A stretch of 64,000 nucleotides of DNA from SZUA-35 sp965530755. Its GTDB lineage: Bacteria > Actinomycetota > Acidimicrobiia > Acidimicrobiales > SZUA-35. Below are positions 7,133-15,074 of the stretch, one piece after another (positions within the stretch are counted from its first letter, which is position 1; every line of letters starts with the position of its first letter). Both the position numbers and the translations under genes were made by a program. The notes beneath the pieces are model-generated. The model worked only from the letters and a program-made list of their open reading frames with translations. It searched no databases and was not told the origin of the DNA. Where the stretch lies: the NCBI GenBank assembly GCA_965530755.1, contig CBESNA010000001.1:62001-126000 (forward strand), in the 5' to 3' direction.

Positions 7133-7365
7133 CCGCCCGACACGGGTGGGAGGACGGCCACTTCGTCGGCCACTGCGACGGCGTCGGCGGGGTCGGCGGG
7201 AGTGCCGTTGAGCCAGACCTTGCTGCCGTCGACAACTGCGCCGAAGGCATCGCCGAACTGGCCGCGAGCGACTGCGAGCACCTCGCCGACGGTGGGAGCG
7301 TCGATCTCGATCGAGCGCGTACCGGCGGCCTCCCGGGCCTGGGCGAAGAGTCGCAGCGTTGCCAC
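7129..7365 (-). CDS. MoaD/ThiS-family sulfur carrier protein
   Basis: This 78-residue beta-grasp protein ends in Gly-Gly (PPVSGG). That is the tail adenylated and then thiocarboxylated in molybdopterin or thiamine sulfur transfer. It shows MATLRLFAQAREAAG, APTVGEVL and KVWLNGTPAD in the order expected for MoaD. No other cofactor-synthesis gene is beside it, so MoaD versus another sulfur carrier is open. Start is GTG with a leaderless -10 box; the stop overlaps the next start. Confidence 0.8.
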   Translation of the reverse strand: MATLRLFAQAREAAGTRSIEIDAPTVGEVLAVARGQFGDAFGAVVDGSKVWLNGTPADPADAVAVADEVAVLPPVSGG

Positions 7366-7371
7366 GACCGG

Positions 7372-7377
7372 AGTCTA
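7372..7377 (-). promoter_or_regulatory. -10 box of leaderless promoter (MoaD gene)
   Basis: TAGACT on the minus strand ends six bases before the GTG at 7365. Confidence 0.5.
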
Positions 7378-7418
7378 GGTCGCCGCCACCCCACCCTGTT
7401 CTCCACCCCTCCTGTTCG

Positions 7419-7466
7419 GTTCTGCGCCACCCAACCCTCACAAGCGAGGTTGAGGTGCCGCAGAAC
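7419..7466. repeat. Long imperfect hairpin between divergent genes
   Basis: Two 21-base arms (7419-7439 and 7446-7466) pair almost completely, with GTTCTGCGCCACC facing GGTGCCGCAGAAC and a loop of ACAAGC. It sits between the divergent MoaD and LLM genes, so it is not a terminator for either. It could be an operator, an mRNA leader element for the LLM gene, or a remnant of a mobile repeat. Confidence 0.5.
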
Positions 7467-7509
7467 GGGAGGACCTGCACGACCGGCGGGCCTCGGTCAA
7501 ACTCAGCGG

Positions 7510-8583
7510 ATGCAACTGGGCATCTGCGTGGCATCCAAGATCGACGACATCGACTACGTCGTGCGAGCGGAGGAGCTCGGCTACGACAGCGCATGGATGG
7601 CCGACAGCCAGATGATCTGGAGCGATGTGTACGCGTCGTTGGCCATCGCTGCCCATCGAACCTCCCGCATTCGAGTCGGCACGGGTGTCGCCGTGGCGGC
7701 GACCCGGCTGGCGCCGGTCACCGCAGCAGCGATCGCGTCGATCAACCAGCTCGCGCCCGGTCGCACGTTCCTCGGAATCGGAACCGGCAACACGGCGATG
7801 CGGATCATGGGCCACAAACCCATGACCATGGCTGCCTTCGACGACTACCTCACGGCGTTGGCGCCCCTCCTCCGAGGCGGGGAGGTCGATTACACCTGGC
7901 GGGGCCAGACGTCGCCGATTCGTCACATCATGGCCGACGACGGGTTCGTGAACTTCACCGACGAGATCCCGATGTACGTGTCCGGCTTCGGCCCGAAGTC
8001 GTTGGCCCTGGCTGGGCGTCACGGTCACGGCGCCGTTCTCTCGATCCCGCCGCAACCGGCGTCCATGCACAGTGTGTGGGAGCGCCTCGAGCGGGGCGCG
8101 TCCGACGCCGGTCGGGTCATCGAGCGGTCCTCGTTCTTCACGTGTTCACTCACCACGATCGCGGTGCTGAACGACGGCGAGCGAGCCGACTCGGACCGGG
8201 TCAAACAGCTGTGCGGGGCGTTCGCCATCGCGTCGCTCCACTACGCCTACGACCAGTTCCGCAACTTCGGTCGAGTTCCGAGGTCTGGCCCGGTGGCTGA
8301 GATCTGGGACGAGTACTGCGCCGTCGTCGAGGCCACACCGGAGGACCGTCGCCACCAGCGAGTCCACGCCGGTCACAACTGTTGGGTCATGGCGGACGAG
8401 GTGCGTTTCCTCACCAAGGAGTTGATCGAGGCGACGTGTCTCGTCGGTACACGAGACCAGCTGATCGAACGCCTTCGGGGACTCGCCGATGCAGGCCTCG
8501 ATCAGGTCATGATCCTGCCGCCGTTCGACCCCCGCTATGAGGTGCTGGAGACCGTCGGGCGGGAGATCCTGCCCCACCTGTAA
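7510..8583 (+). CDS. LLM-class flavin/F420-dependent oxidoreductase
   Basis: The 357-residue protein has the luciferase-like monooxygenase TIM-barrel pattern: MQLGICVASKIDD, AEELGYDSAWMADSQM, RIRVGTGVAVAATR, RTFLGIGTGNTAMRIMG and the late VGTRDQLIERLRGLADAGLDQ. In actinobacteria most such proteins use reduced F420 or FMN; the substrate cannot be read from sequence. The ATG at 7510 is the first start in frame with the conserved N-terminus. It stands alone, facing a convergent hydrolase gene 11 bases downstream. Confidence 0.85.
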   Translation: MQLGICVASKIDDIDYVVRAEELGYDSAWMADSQMIWSDVYASLAIAAHRTSRIRVGTGVAVAATRLAPVTAAAIASINQLAPGRTFLGIGTGNTAMRIMGHKPMTMAAFDDYLTALAPLLRGGEVDYTWRGQTSPIRHIMADDGFVNFTDEIPMYVSGFGPKSLALAGRHGHGAVLSIPPQPASMHSVWERLERGASDAGRVIERSSFFTCSLTTIAVLNDGERADSDRVKQLCGAFAIASLHYAYDQFRNFGRVPRSGPVAEIWDEYCAVVEATPEDRRHQRVHAGHNCWVMADEVRFLTKELIEATCLVGTRDQLIERLRGLADAGLDQVMILPPFDPRYEVLETVGREILPHL

Positions 8584-8594
8584 CGGGGAGATCG

Positions 8595-9797
8595 TCAGAG
8601 GTGGTCGGCCAGGAATTCGGTGGCGACGCCGATCGCTTCGACCATGTGAGCTCGACCGTTCTCACCGGTGTAGTAGTGCGTGGCGCCCTGAACCTGGTGC
8701 AGACGTTTCCGATCGTGGCCGATGGCGTCGTAGATCCGATGGGTGTGACTCGGCGTGCAGGCGTCGTCTGCGGTGTTGCCGACAACGAGGATGGGGATGG
8801 AGATCTTCGCGGCCGCAACCTGTGCGTCCGCCCGAGCGTGATCGAGGCTCCACTGGCTCAACCAGCTCCGCAGCGTCGAGAACCTGGCCAACCCGACGGG
8901 TCCGTCGTTGACGATCCGCGGGTCGCCCAGGTAGCACCAGTTCGGTTTCCGGTCAGACGGGTCGACGGTTGGGTCGAGCCAGCGAGGGTCGGCCATGGTG
9001 CCGTGCACGGTGAACGCGAACTCCTCGTTGTGGCGACCGGCGGCGCGGAAATCGGCGAGCCGCTGCTGGACCTCGGCGGTGATCCTCCGATTCCTCGCCT
9101 CCTGCGCCGCTCGGTAGTCGACCAGGAAGTCGGCCGAGTACGGGGGTTGGTTCGGGTTGGACGGGTCGTAGAGGTTCAGCTCGGCCCGTCGAATGTGCGG
9201 TAACGACTCGTCGGTGATCGACGGATCCATCCACTCGGTGAGCGTGCCATGCCGACTGATGTGCGCGGCCATGACGAGGAGCGCGTCTGCCGGGGGCAGC
9301 CCCGCTGCCGGCAGCTCGTATGGGTCGTCGGCGGCGGTGTCGACAATGCCGGTCCCGGACTCGGCCAGCGCTTGGTACCAGGTCGACAGCGAGCCGCCCC
9401 CCGACCAGCCGGCGAGGACGACCTTCTCGTAGCCGAGGCGATCGCGGGCGTCGGCCACGGTGGCGCCGAGATCGGCGGCGACCTTCTCCATGATCAGGGC
9501 GAAGTCCGCACCCCGGTACCGCGAGTTGGCCCAGATCACGTGGTGACCGGCCCGCGCCATGCCGCCGACGATCGGCAGGTACATGCCACCGCCGGTCGGG
9601 TGCATGAAGATCACGACCGTGTCGGACGGTTGGTCGACTGGACGCACCAGGTGGCAATCGAGCCCGATCACATCGCCGCCACCGCCGTAGGTGTCACTGA
9701 AGGTCGACGTCTCACGCCGTCCGAGCACGTAGGCGATGCGCTCACACCCGGCCGGTGTTCCCGGATGGTTCACGACTTCATCGAGCGGCGCTGTCAC
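8595..9797 (-). CDS. Alpha/beta hydrolase
   Basis: The 400-residue protein has the alpha/beta-hydrolase fold with an oxyanion region VVIFMHPTGGGMYLP, a nucleophile elbow GWSGGG and a late acid/histidine region (VVGNTADDACTPSHTH, then QGATHYY). There is no signal peptide, so it is cytosolic. The GTG start overlaps the stop of the VOC gene (GTGA at 9794-9797), making a two-gene operon. VOC enzymes and hydrolases often pair in ring-cleavage pathways, so a role in aromatic or terpenoid breakdown is plausible. The substrate is unknown. Confidence 0.8.
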   Translation of the reverse strand: MTAPLDEVVNHPGTPAGCERIAYVLGRRETSTFSDTYGGGGDVIGLDCHLVRPVDQPSDTVVIFMHPTGGGMYLPIVGGMARAGHHVIWANSRYRGADFALIMEKVAADLGATVADARDRLGYEKVVLAGWSGGGSLSTWYQALAESGTGIVDTAADDPYELPAAGLPPADALLVMAAHISRHGTLTEWMDPSITDESLPHIRRAELNLYDPSNPNQPPYSADFLVDYRAAQEARNRRITAEVQQRLADFRAAGRHNEEFAFTVHGTMADPRWLDPTVDPSDRKPNWCYLGDPRIVNDGPVGLARFSTLRSWLSQWSLDHARADAQVAAAKISIPILVVGNTADDACTPSHTHRIYDAIGHDRKRLHQVQGATHYYTGENGRAHMVEAIGVATEFLADHL

Positions 9798-10486
9798 GAG
9801 CCAACCGGGTTCGGCGGATCGGGATAGCTCGCGTATTTCAGGATCACGTCGTCCGGAGTCTGCATGATCTTCACGTAGTCGGCGGCGGGGTACGCGAGGT
9901 GCGGCTTCGTCGGATCGATCGGCGGCTGGGCAACCGTTCCACCCTCCCCTTCGAAGCCGACGGGATTCCTGTAGCGGTCGACATCGGCGTCTGTCATTCC
10001 GTACAGCTCGAGAACTTCGGGGTCGATCCAGGCGTCGGCATCGATGGGCCCAGTCGACGTGGCGACCTCGAGGACAAGGCCCTCGGGACCGGCGAAGTAG
10101 ATGGAGCGACACATTCCGTGATCGATGTGTCCCATCACGTTGATGCCCCGGGAACGAATGCGATCGCGCACTGACAGGAGCTCGTCGAGCGAATCGACGT
10201 TGAACGCCATGTGTTGTGTCGTGCCGGGAGCGGACGGACCGGCGCCGGTTCCGGCGTGGGTGACCCCGAGCTGGGCGTCGACCTCGTGGTTCTCCGGCAG
10301 GTCGACGAACGACAGCGAGCAGAAGTCGTTGAGACGGAGGAAACAGTGCTTGCCACCCGGTACCCCGTGCATCCAGAACAGGCCGACCAGTTCGGCGCCG
10401 AGCACATCGGTGAAGAACTCGATCTGCGCCTTCATGTCTGCGGTACTGACCGCGAGGTGGTGGAAACCATTGATCCGGGTGGTCAT
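9794..10486 (-). CDS. VOC-superfamily (glyoxalase/extradiol dioxygenase-like) protein
   Basis: The 230-residue protein starts with the classic VOC strand INGFHHLAVSTADM followed by IEFFTDVLGAELVG. The second module contains TQHMAFNVDSLDELLSVRDRI and SIYFAGPEGLVLEVAT. His18, His in TQHMAF and Glu in VLEVAT match metal-ligand positions of type I extradiol dioxygenases or glyoxalases. The C-terminal 70 residues carry a Pro-rich extension outside the fold. The ATG at 10486 is chosen because conserved sequence begins immediately after it. It is the first gene of an operon with the hydrolase. Confidence 0.8.
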   Translation of the reverse strand: MTTRINGFHHLAVSTADMKAQIEFFTDVLGAELVGLFWMHGVPGGKHCFLRLNDFCSLSFVDLPENHEVDAQLGVTHAGTGAGPSAPGTTQHMAFNVDSLDELLSVRDRIRSRGINVMGHIDHGMCRSIYFAGPEGLVLEVATSTGPIDADAWIDPEVLELYGMTDADVDRYRNPVGFEGEGGTVAQPPIDPTKPHLAYPAADYVKIMQTPDDVILKYASYPDPPNPVGS

Positions 10487-10507
10487 ACATCGCATGCTCT
10501 CATGCCG

Positions 10508-10532
10508 CGTCGGCCCTGTCACAGGGCCGACG
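10508..10532. repeat. Perfect 11-bp palindrome between divergent genes
   Basis: CGTCGGCCCTG and its exact reverse complement CAGGGCCGACG are separated by three bases. It lies between the divergent VOC and phosphatase genes, about 22 bases from the VOC start and 25 bases before the -10 box of the phosphatase gene. This is an operator-like position for both. Confidence 0.45.
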
Positions 10533-10557
10533 TCCGCTGGCCGTCACAGCGACTGGC

Positions 10558-10563
10558 TAGGGT
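10558..10563 (+). promoter_or_regulatory. -10 box of leaderless promoter (histidine phosphatase gene)
   Basis: TAGGGT ends seven bases before the GTG at 10571. Confidence 0.5.
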
Positions 10564-10570
10564 CGATCTG

Positions 10571-11215
10571 GTGCCAGACGCCGCGTCATCAACCGTCGCC
10601 TCTCTCGAGTCGCTGCCGCCGACCACCCTTCTGCTGACCCGTCACGGGCAGTCCACATGGAACGCCGACAAGCGGTGGCAGGGGCAAGCCGACCCTCCGC
10701 TCTCCGACCTCGGCCGCGAGCAGGCGTGGGAGGCAGCCCGTGCCGTCGGCACCGTCGACCTCGTCGCCACGTCGCCCCAACAGCGGGCGCTGGAAACAGC
10801 GACGATCATCGGCGACATGATCGGCGTTGGCCCGGTGGTTGCGCTCGACGGTCTCCGTGAACGATCGGCCGGCTCGTGGAGCGGGCTGACGAGGGACGAC
10901 ATCGAGGAGGCGTTCCCGAGCTGGCTCGCCGACGGCAGGCGACCGGATGGCTTCGAGAGCGACGAGGTGTTGCTGGAGCGGGTGCTGCCGACGCTCCACG
11001 CAATTGCCGCTACCTGCCCTGGCGGAATCGTCCTGGTGGTCTGTCACGGTGGCGTGATCAGAACCGTCGAGACCCACCTCGGCCTCGATGAGGGCCGGGT
11101 GCCCAACTTGTCCGGCCGCATCATCACCTTGCGCAACGGATCATGGCAGCCAGGTGACCAGCTCCGGCTGGTCGACGCCGACCGGTCGACTGGCGGGGAC
11201 GGGCTGCGGGTATGA
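10571..11215 (+). CDS. Histidine phosphatase family protein
   Basis: The 214-residue protein carries the phosphoglycerate-mutase-type catalytic motif LLLTRHGQSTWNADKRWQGQ. The second conserved His lies in VLVVCHGGVIRTVETHLGL. DPPLSDLGREQA and ERSAGSWSGLT also match the family. It could be an alpha-ribazole or acid phosphatase, or a mutase; the exact substrate is open. The start codon is GTG at 10571, behind a TAGGGT box. Its stop overlaps the ATG of the peptidase gene (ATGA), so the two are co-translated. Confidence 0.88.
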   Translation: MPDAASSTVASLESLPPTTLLLTRHGQSTWNADKRWQGQADPPLSDLGREQAWEAARAVGTVDLVATSPQQRALETATIIGDMIGVGPVVALDGLRERSAGSWSGLTRDDIEEAFPSWLADGRRPDGFESDEVLLERVLPTLHAIAATCPGGIVLVVCHGGVIRTVETHLGLDEGRVPNLSGRIITLRNGSWQPGDQLRLVDADRSTGGDGLRV

Positions 11216-11712
11216 GCGACCAGCTGCCGTTGGCCATGTTCACCATCGACGTCATCCGCAGCGCGAAGCGAAAGAAGACCAGCCAGGCCCGGCTCCGCGG
11301 CGAGGTGCTCGAGGTTCGGATCCCATCGTGGTTCTCTCGCGAGCAGGAGTCCGAGACCGTCGACCACTTCGTCTGTCGATTCGAAAGGGCTCACACATCC
11401 GGCCAGATCGACCTCTCCGAACGGGCCCGCCACTGGGCAATGACCCTCGGGCTGCCGGAGCCGGAACGCATCACATGGGTCACGAACCAACGCGACAGGT
11501 GGGGTTCGTGCACGCCGTCGCAGGGGACGATTCGGTTGTCAGATCGCCTCGCGATCTTCCCGGTTTGGGTGATCGATTACGTCGTCGTCCACGAACTCGC
11601 TCACCTGGTCGAGTCGAACCACAACGACCGCTTCTGGGCGATCGTCGGCCAGTACGAACTGACCGAGCGAGCCCGCGGCTACCTCCTCGCCAAGGGTCAC
11701 GACGGACACTGA
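11212..11712 (+). CDS. YgjP-like M48-type metallopeptidase (DUF45)
   Basis: The 166-residue protein has the zinc-binding sequence VVHELAHLVESNHNDRFW (HExxH, then a downstream His). WVTNQRDRWGSC and RLAIFPVWVIDYVV are also diagnostic of the YgjP/WrbI-type family. An N-terminal strand-rich section precedes it (VIRSAKRKKTSQARLRG). No signal peptide is seen. It shares a 4-base overlap with the phosphatase gene upstream. The physiological substrate of this family is not established. Confidence 0.88.
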   Translation: MSDQLPLAMFTIDVIRSAKRKKTSQARLRGEVLEVRIPSWFSREQESETVDHFVCRFERAHTSGQIDLSERARHWAMTLGLPEPERITWVTNQRDRWGSCTPSQGTIRLSDRLAIFPVWVIDYVVVHELAHLVESNHNDRFWAIVGQYELTERARGYLLAKGHDGH

Positions 11713-11737
11713 ACTCCTGACTCCTGCCGGCGCTCCC

Positions 11738-12997
11738 TCAGGAACCGACCAGCTCGAAGTCGCCCCACCCCGATCCTGTCTTCAATACCTCATTGACTCG
11801 CTCCCAGCTCGCGTCGAGAGCGGGGTTCAGCCGGTCGGGCACACTGTCGGTGCGCATGCCCGGTCCGGATGGATGGATCGTGAGCGTCTCGAGGTCGACG
11901 AAGACGGGCAACACCTCGAGCCGGTCGACAGCAAAGGACCCATCGTCCTGCTCGACGACGGTGGCCGTCACCATCAGCTCGTCCCGCCTGACCAGCTGGG
12001 TCTGGTTCGACAACAGGTTGCCGACGCCGTAGACGAGCCATTCACCATCGACGCGTTCTATCGGCTGCACGACGTGGGCGTGGTGACCGATGATCAGGTC
12101 GATGTCGTCCGATCCAAGCAGCCTCGGGCCAAGGTCAGACTGTTGTCGGCTTGGTTCATGGCGGTACTGGTCCCCCCAGTGGAGCGACAGCACGACGAAG
12201 TCGGCGCCGGCTGCTCTGACCGCTTCGGCGTCGTCGAGGATTCGTTGTTCGTCGATGGCGTTGGCGGCCCACGGCTGATCGTTCGGCAGGGTGAAGCCGT
12301 TGAACCAGTAGGCATAGGCGAGGTGAGCGAAACGGATGCCCTCGATGTCGTACCAGGTGCTGGATGCGGACTCTTCCGACGACCGGGCCGTGCCCGTGTG
12401 GCGAAGTCCGGCATTCTCCAACACGTCGATGGTCTCGAAGGTGGCAGCGGTTCCCCTGTCGAGTGAGTGATTGGACGCAGTACTGCATCCGTCGAAGCCG
12501 ACCGATGCGAGGTCGGCGGCGATCGCACCGGGGCCTCTGAAGACCGGGAAGCTCGACAGATTCTCGTTGGCACCGTCGAGGTTGACCTCGAGATGGCAGA
12601 CACTCCAGTCCGCTTCTTCGATCCAGGCCCGAACGGGCTCGAACATGGGAGCGAAGTCGTAGCCGTCCTCGTCGACCGGATCTGCGGCCCCCGCAGCGAC
12701 TCGCCACACGCGGGAGTGCAGCAGCACATCACCGGAGAAGCTGAGGGTCGCCACCCGTGGGGCGGCAGTCTCAGCAGTGGTCGGTAACTCGGTGATCGGC
12801 AAACCCGTGGTCGTCGCCGAGCCCGGCGGCGGGTTCGTCGTCGTGCCCGGTGTGACCGTGATTTCCGTCGTCGCTGATGCGGACAGAGCGGCCGACCAGA
12901 TGCTGGGCGTCGGCGCCTCGGCTCTCGTGGCCAGCGCCATGCCGGCGGTGGCGACAAAAATGAACGCTGCGACCTTTGCCGCTGTTCCCCCTCGCAT
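11738..12997 (-). CDS. CapA-family protein (poly-gamma-glutamate synthesis-type metallophosphatase fold)
   Basis: The 419-residue protein has an N-terminal membrane segment (KVAAFIFVATAGMALA) and a Thr/Pro-rich linker to about residue 80. The CapA domain then begins at TLSFSGDVLLHSRV, with DWSVCHLEVNL, STASNHSLDRG, VVLSLHWGDQY and IIGHHAHVVQPIE. CapA proteins are anchored outside the cell and take part in poly-gamma-glutamate capsule formation in Bacillus. Many actinobacterial copies lie outside capB/capC clusters, as here. A poly-gamma-glutamate hydrolase gene is present 13 kb away. A -10 box stands six bases before the ATG. Confidence 0.88.
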   Translation of the reverse strand: MRGGTAAKVAAFIFVATAGMALATRAEAPTPSIWSAALSASATTEITVTPGTTTNPPPGSATTTGLPITELPTTAETAAPRVATLSFSGDVLLHSRVWRVAAGAADPVDEDGYDFAPMFEPVRAWIEEADWSVCHLEVNLDGANENLSSFPVFRGPGAIAADLASVGFDGCSTASNHSLDRGTAATFETIDVLENAGLRHTGTARSSEESASSTWYDIEGIRFAHLAYAYWFNGFTLPNDQPWAANAIDEQRILDDAEAVRAAGADFVVLSLHWGDQYRHEPSRQQSDLGPRLLGSDDIDLIIGHHAHVVQPIERVDGEWLVYGVGNLLSNQTQLVRRDELMVTATVVEQDDGSFAVDRLEVLPVFVDLETLTIHPSGPGMRTDSVPDRLNPALDASWERVNEVLKTGSGWGDFELVGS

Positions 12998-13003
12998 CGG
13001 CGA

Positions 13004-13009
13004 AATCTA
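13004..13009 (-). promoter_or_regulatory. -10 box of leaderless promoter (CapA gene)
   Basis: TAGATT on the minus strand ends six bases before the ATG at 12997. Confidence 0.5.
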
Positions 13010-13020
13010 GCTCACCGGCT

Positions 13021-13203
13021 TCACGAGCCAGAGTCGGCCACCACGTCGCGGTCGAGGTCAGCCAGTGTCTCGTCGACCATGTCGAGGTCGGCCGACAGCC
13101 GGTCGAGATCGGCCATGGTCGGCAACACGTCGACTGTTGGCAACCCGGCGGAGGCCACGGGGGCCACGGTCGGCGGCGGCGAGAACTGATCGGGGTACTC
13201 CAC
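13021..13203 (-). CDS. Small acidic protein of unknown function
   Basis: A possible GTG at 13203 opens a 60-residue frame that starts 28 bases after the stop of the lipoprotein gene and ends just before the CapA promoter. The product has a Pro-rich start (EYPDQFSPPPTVAPVA) and an acidic helical second half with repeated Asp-Leu (MADLDRLSADLDMVDETLAD), compatible with a short coiled coil. I recognise no family. Position and absence of stops support it, but no ribosome binding site is clear. Confidence 0.4.
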   Translation of the reverse strand: MEYPDQFSPPPTVAPVASAGLPTVDVLPTMADLDRLSADLDMVDETLADLDRDVVADSGS

Positions 13204-13231
13204 GAGCTCGATCCTAGGGCCTTCGGCTGGA

Positions 13232-14329
13232 TCAGCTGCCCTCGCCCTCGGCGGCTTCGTCCACCACCGGAGGTTCCGTCGATGGCGGCGGGGGTTCGGC
13301 CAGCAGGAGCGGCAAGCGGGCGAAGCCGACGCCCTGCACGCCTTCGAGCCCTGCGATGACCGATTCCGATTCATCGATGACGTCGACCAATCCGACCTGG
13401 CGGCCTATCTCACCGGTACGGAGAAACACGACCCGACGGCCGTCGAAGGACAACGACTCGATCTGTTCGCCAGGGGCGCCGACCGGCTCGGAGAGCAGCG
13501 TTCGGCCCGAGGCCAGTTCCAGCACGGTCAACATGGTCGAGGCCGGAAGGCCGTCTTCTCGGTAGGTGATCTCGGTGTAGGCGACGACGTCGCCGCCGGG
13601 GCTCAGGGCGACAGCGCCGAAATACGGACGGCGGGGCACCGGGCACTCCGGATCAGAGGGGCCACCGAGATCCACCCGTTGGCCAGAGGTGTTGAAGAAG
13701 GCAAGCGTGCCGCACGCGTCGTCGCCGATCGCGACAGCCTGAATGCCGTTGCTCGACGAGAAGGCCACCACGCCCCGTCCCGCCTCGAATCGGGTGAACG
13801 TCTCGCGTTCGCCATCGACCAGCTTGACCCGATCGATGCCTCCTGGAACTGCGAGGAAGACCTGGACCGCCAGCGTGTCGTCGACGAAGCCGGCATCGAG
13901 CAACGAACCGTTGCTCTGGCTGACGAGGGTCGGTGCCGCCCCGTCGGCGGGCAGCCATTGGACAGTCTCGCCTTCGAGCTGGGCCACCAGACCACCGAGA
14001 TAGTCGTCGACCACCCGTTCGACCTGTGCGCCCGGGAATCGATCGCCGAGATCGGTGATGAGGCCCCTCTCGATGGTGACCAACTTCGACCCGAGGCTGG
14101 CGAGCACGGGAGAGACGTACCCCTCGGGTCGGGGCGGCGCGAACACAGCCGAGACGTCGGCCGAAACCACCTCTGGCTCCGAGAGGGTCTCCGGATCTTC
14201 GTTGGCCAAAGTGGTCGAGGTGGGGCTCACTCCCTCGCCCAGATAGGGCTGGCCGATCTCGGCACAGGCGGAGAGAAACAAGGCTGCCGCCAGACACGAG
14301 ACGAAGGCGCGAGAACAGGGGCCGGACAC
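13232..14329 (-). CDS. Secreted lipoprotein of unknown function
   Basis: The 365-residue protein has a signal peptide with lipobox LFLSAC (Cys22), a Thr/Glu-rich linker, and a mostly beta body with repeated patterns such as GGDVVAYTEITY and DGRRVVFLRTGEIG. These are reminiscent of TolB/beta-propeller blades. The C-terminus is Pro/Glu-rich. Start is GTG. It would be anchored on the outer face of the membrane. The fold suggestion is weak and no enzymatic motif is visible. Confidence 0.7.
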   Translation of the reverse strand: MSGPCSRAFVSCLAAALFLSACAEIGQPYLGEGVSPTSTTLANEDPETLSEPEVVSADVSAVFAPPRPEGYVSPVLASLGSKLVTIERGLITDLGDRFPGAQVERVVDDYLGGLVAQLEGETVQWLPADGAAPTLVSQSNGSLLDAGFVDDTLAVQVFLAVPGGIDRVKLVDGERETFTRFEAGRGVVAFSSSNGIQAVAIGDDACGTLAFFNTSGQRVDLGGPSDPECPVPRRPYFGAVALSPGGDVVAYTEITYREDGLPASTMLTVLELASGRTLLSEPVGAPGEQIESLSFDGRRVVFLRTGEIGRQVGLVDVIDESESVIAGLEGVQGVGFARLPLLLAEPPPPSTEPPVVDEAAEGEGS

Positions 14330-14411
14330 CCCGCCATGTAAGCACCTCGGCGACGAAACGACGTGTCAGCTTCGAGCGCGCCGAGCAGACGCCGTGGCTA
14401 CCCTGCCGAGT

Positions 14412-14488
14412 GGGCCGCTAGCTCATCTGGTTAGAGCAGGGGACTTTTAATCCCAAGGTGCCGGGTTCGAGTCCCGGGCGGCCTACCA
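14412..14488 (+). tRNA. tRNA-Lys (anticodon TTT)
   Basis: A complete cloverleaf is readable. The acceptor stem is GGGCCGC/GCGGCCT, and the D arm GCTC...GAGC. The anticodon arm GGGGA-CTTTTAA-TCCCA carries TTT, and the T arm is CCGGG-TTCGAGT-CCCGG. The CCA end is encoded (ACCA, 14485-14488). Confidence 0.97.
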
Positions 14489-14657
14489 CTTCGTTCGTTC
14501 ATGGACGCTCATAAACTGCACTGCTCATCACTGACCACGCTCGAAGTGGGCCTGCAGCACTCGGCTGCCAAATCACGCACCGCTGGTGTTCACGACTACC
14601 CTCTCGGACCTGTGGCGCTTCGGCGTCCGCATCGTCACCACGTCCCGGAGTTTCTCA

Positions 14658-15074
14658 ATGCCGAAGAAGGCAATCGACCTCGACACCCCGTTCAGCACGG
14701 GAGAGACCGTGATCATGGCCCGCCCGTATCGGAACATCCCTGACGGGGCCGAGGGCAAGGTCAAGCTGATCAACGGACTCGAAACCCTCGATGGTGCCAG
14801 CCCCTGGATCCGCTATTGGGTTCGTTTCAAGGACTACGGCCTCGTTGGCCAGGTGAGCCATACAGACCTCGCCCGTCCCTACCAGTTCGGCGCTTGGCTG
14901 GACCGAGAAGAAGAGCGGGCGCGGGCTGAGCTCGTATCGAGCTCGGCCGATGCGGCTGCCGCGGATGACGCACCGGCTGCCGCGATCGGTGCCGGCGACG
15001 GCATCGCCAGTCAGATCCCGGCGCTTCTTCTGGAGCGCAGCAAGGCTGCCAAGGCTCGGCTCCTCGGCGGTTGA
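14658..15074 (+). CDS. Conserved-looking hypothetical protein
   Basis: The 138-residue product begins MPKKAIDLDTPFSTGETVIM and contains a small beta-rich N-terminal domain (GAEGKVKLINGL, YWVRFKDYGLVGQVSH), then an Ala-rich helical tail. The KOW/SH3-like look of the N-terminus (a short barrel that includes GKVKL and RYWVRF) is only an impression. I choose ATG 14658 because GGAG stands seven bases before it. A GTG at 14586 would add 24 residues. Its stop overlaps a TTG start of the next gene (TTGA), so it is probably in an operon with the two cyclotransferase-like genes. Confidence 0.65.
   Translation: MPKKAIDLDTPFSTGETVIMARPYRNIPDGAEGKVKLINGLETLDGASPWIRYWVRFKDYGLVGQVSHTDLARPYQFGAWLDREEERARAELVSSSADAAAADDAPAAAIGAGDGIASQIPALLLERSKAAKARLLGG

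Noticed and set aside
4379..7378. Plus-strand open frame of 999 codons
   Set aside because: It lies opposite mshA, the XRE gene, the RsiG-like and CdsA-like genes. The product is His/Arg/Asp-rich without domains; a GC-driven shadow.
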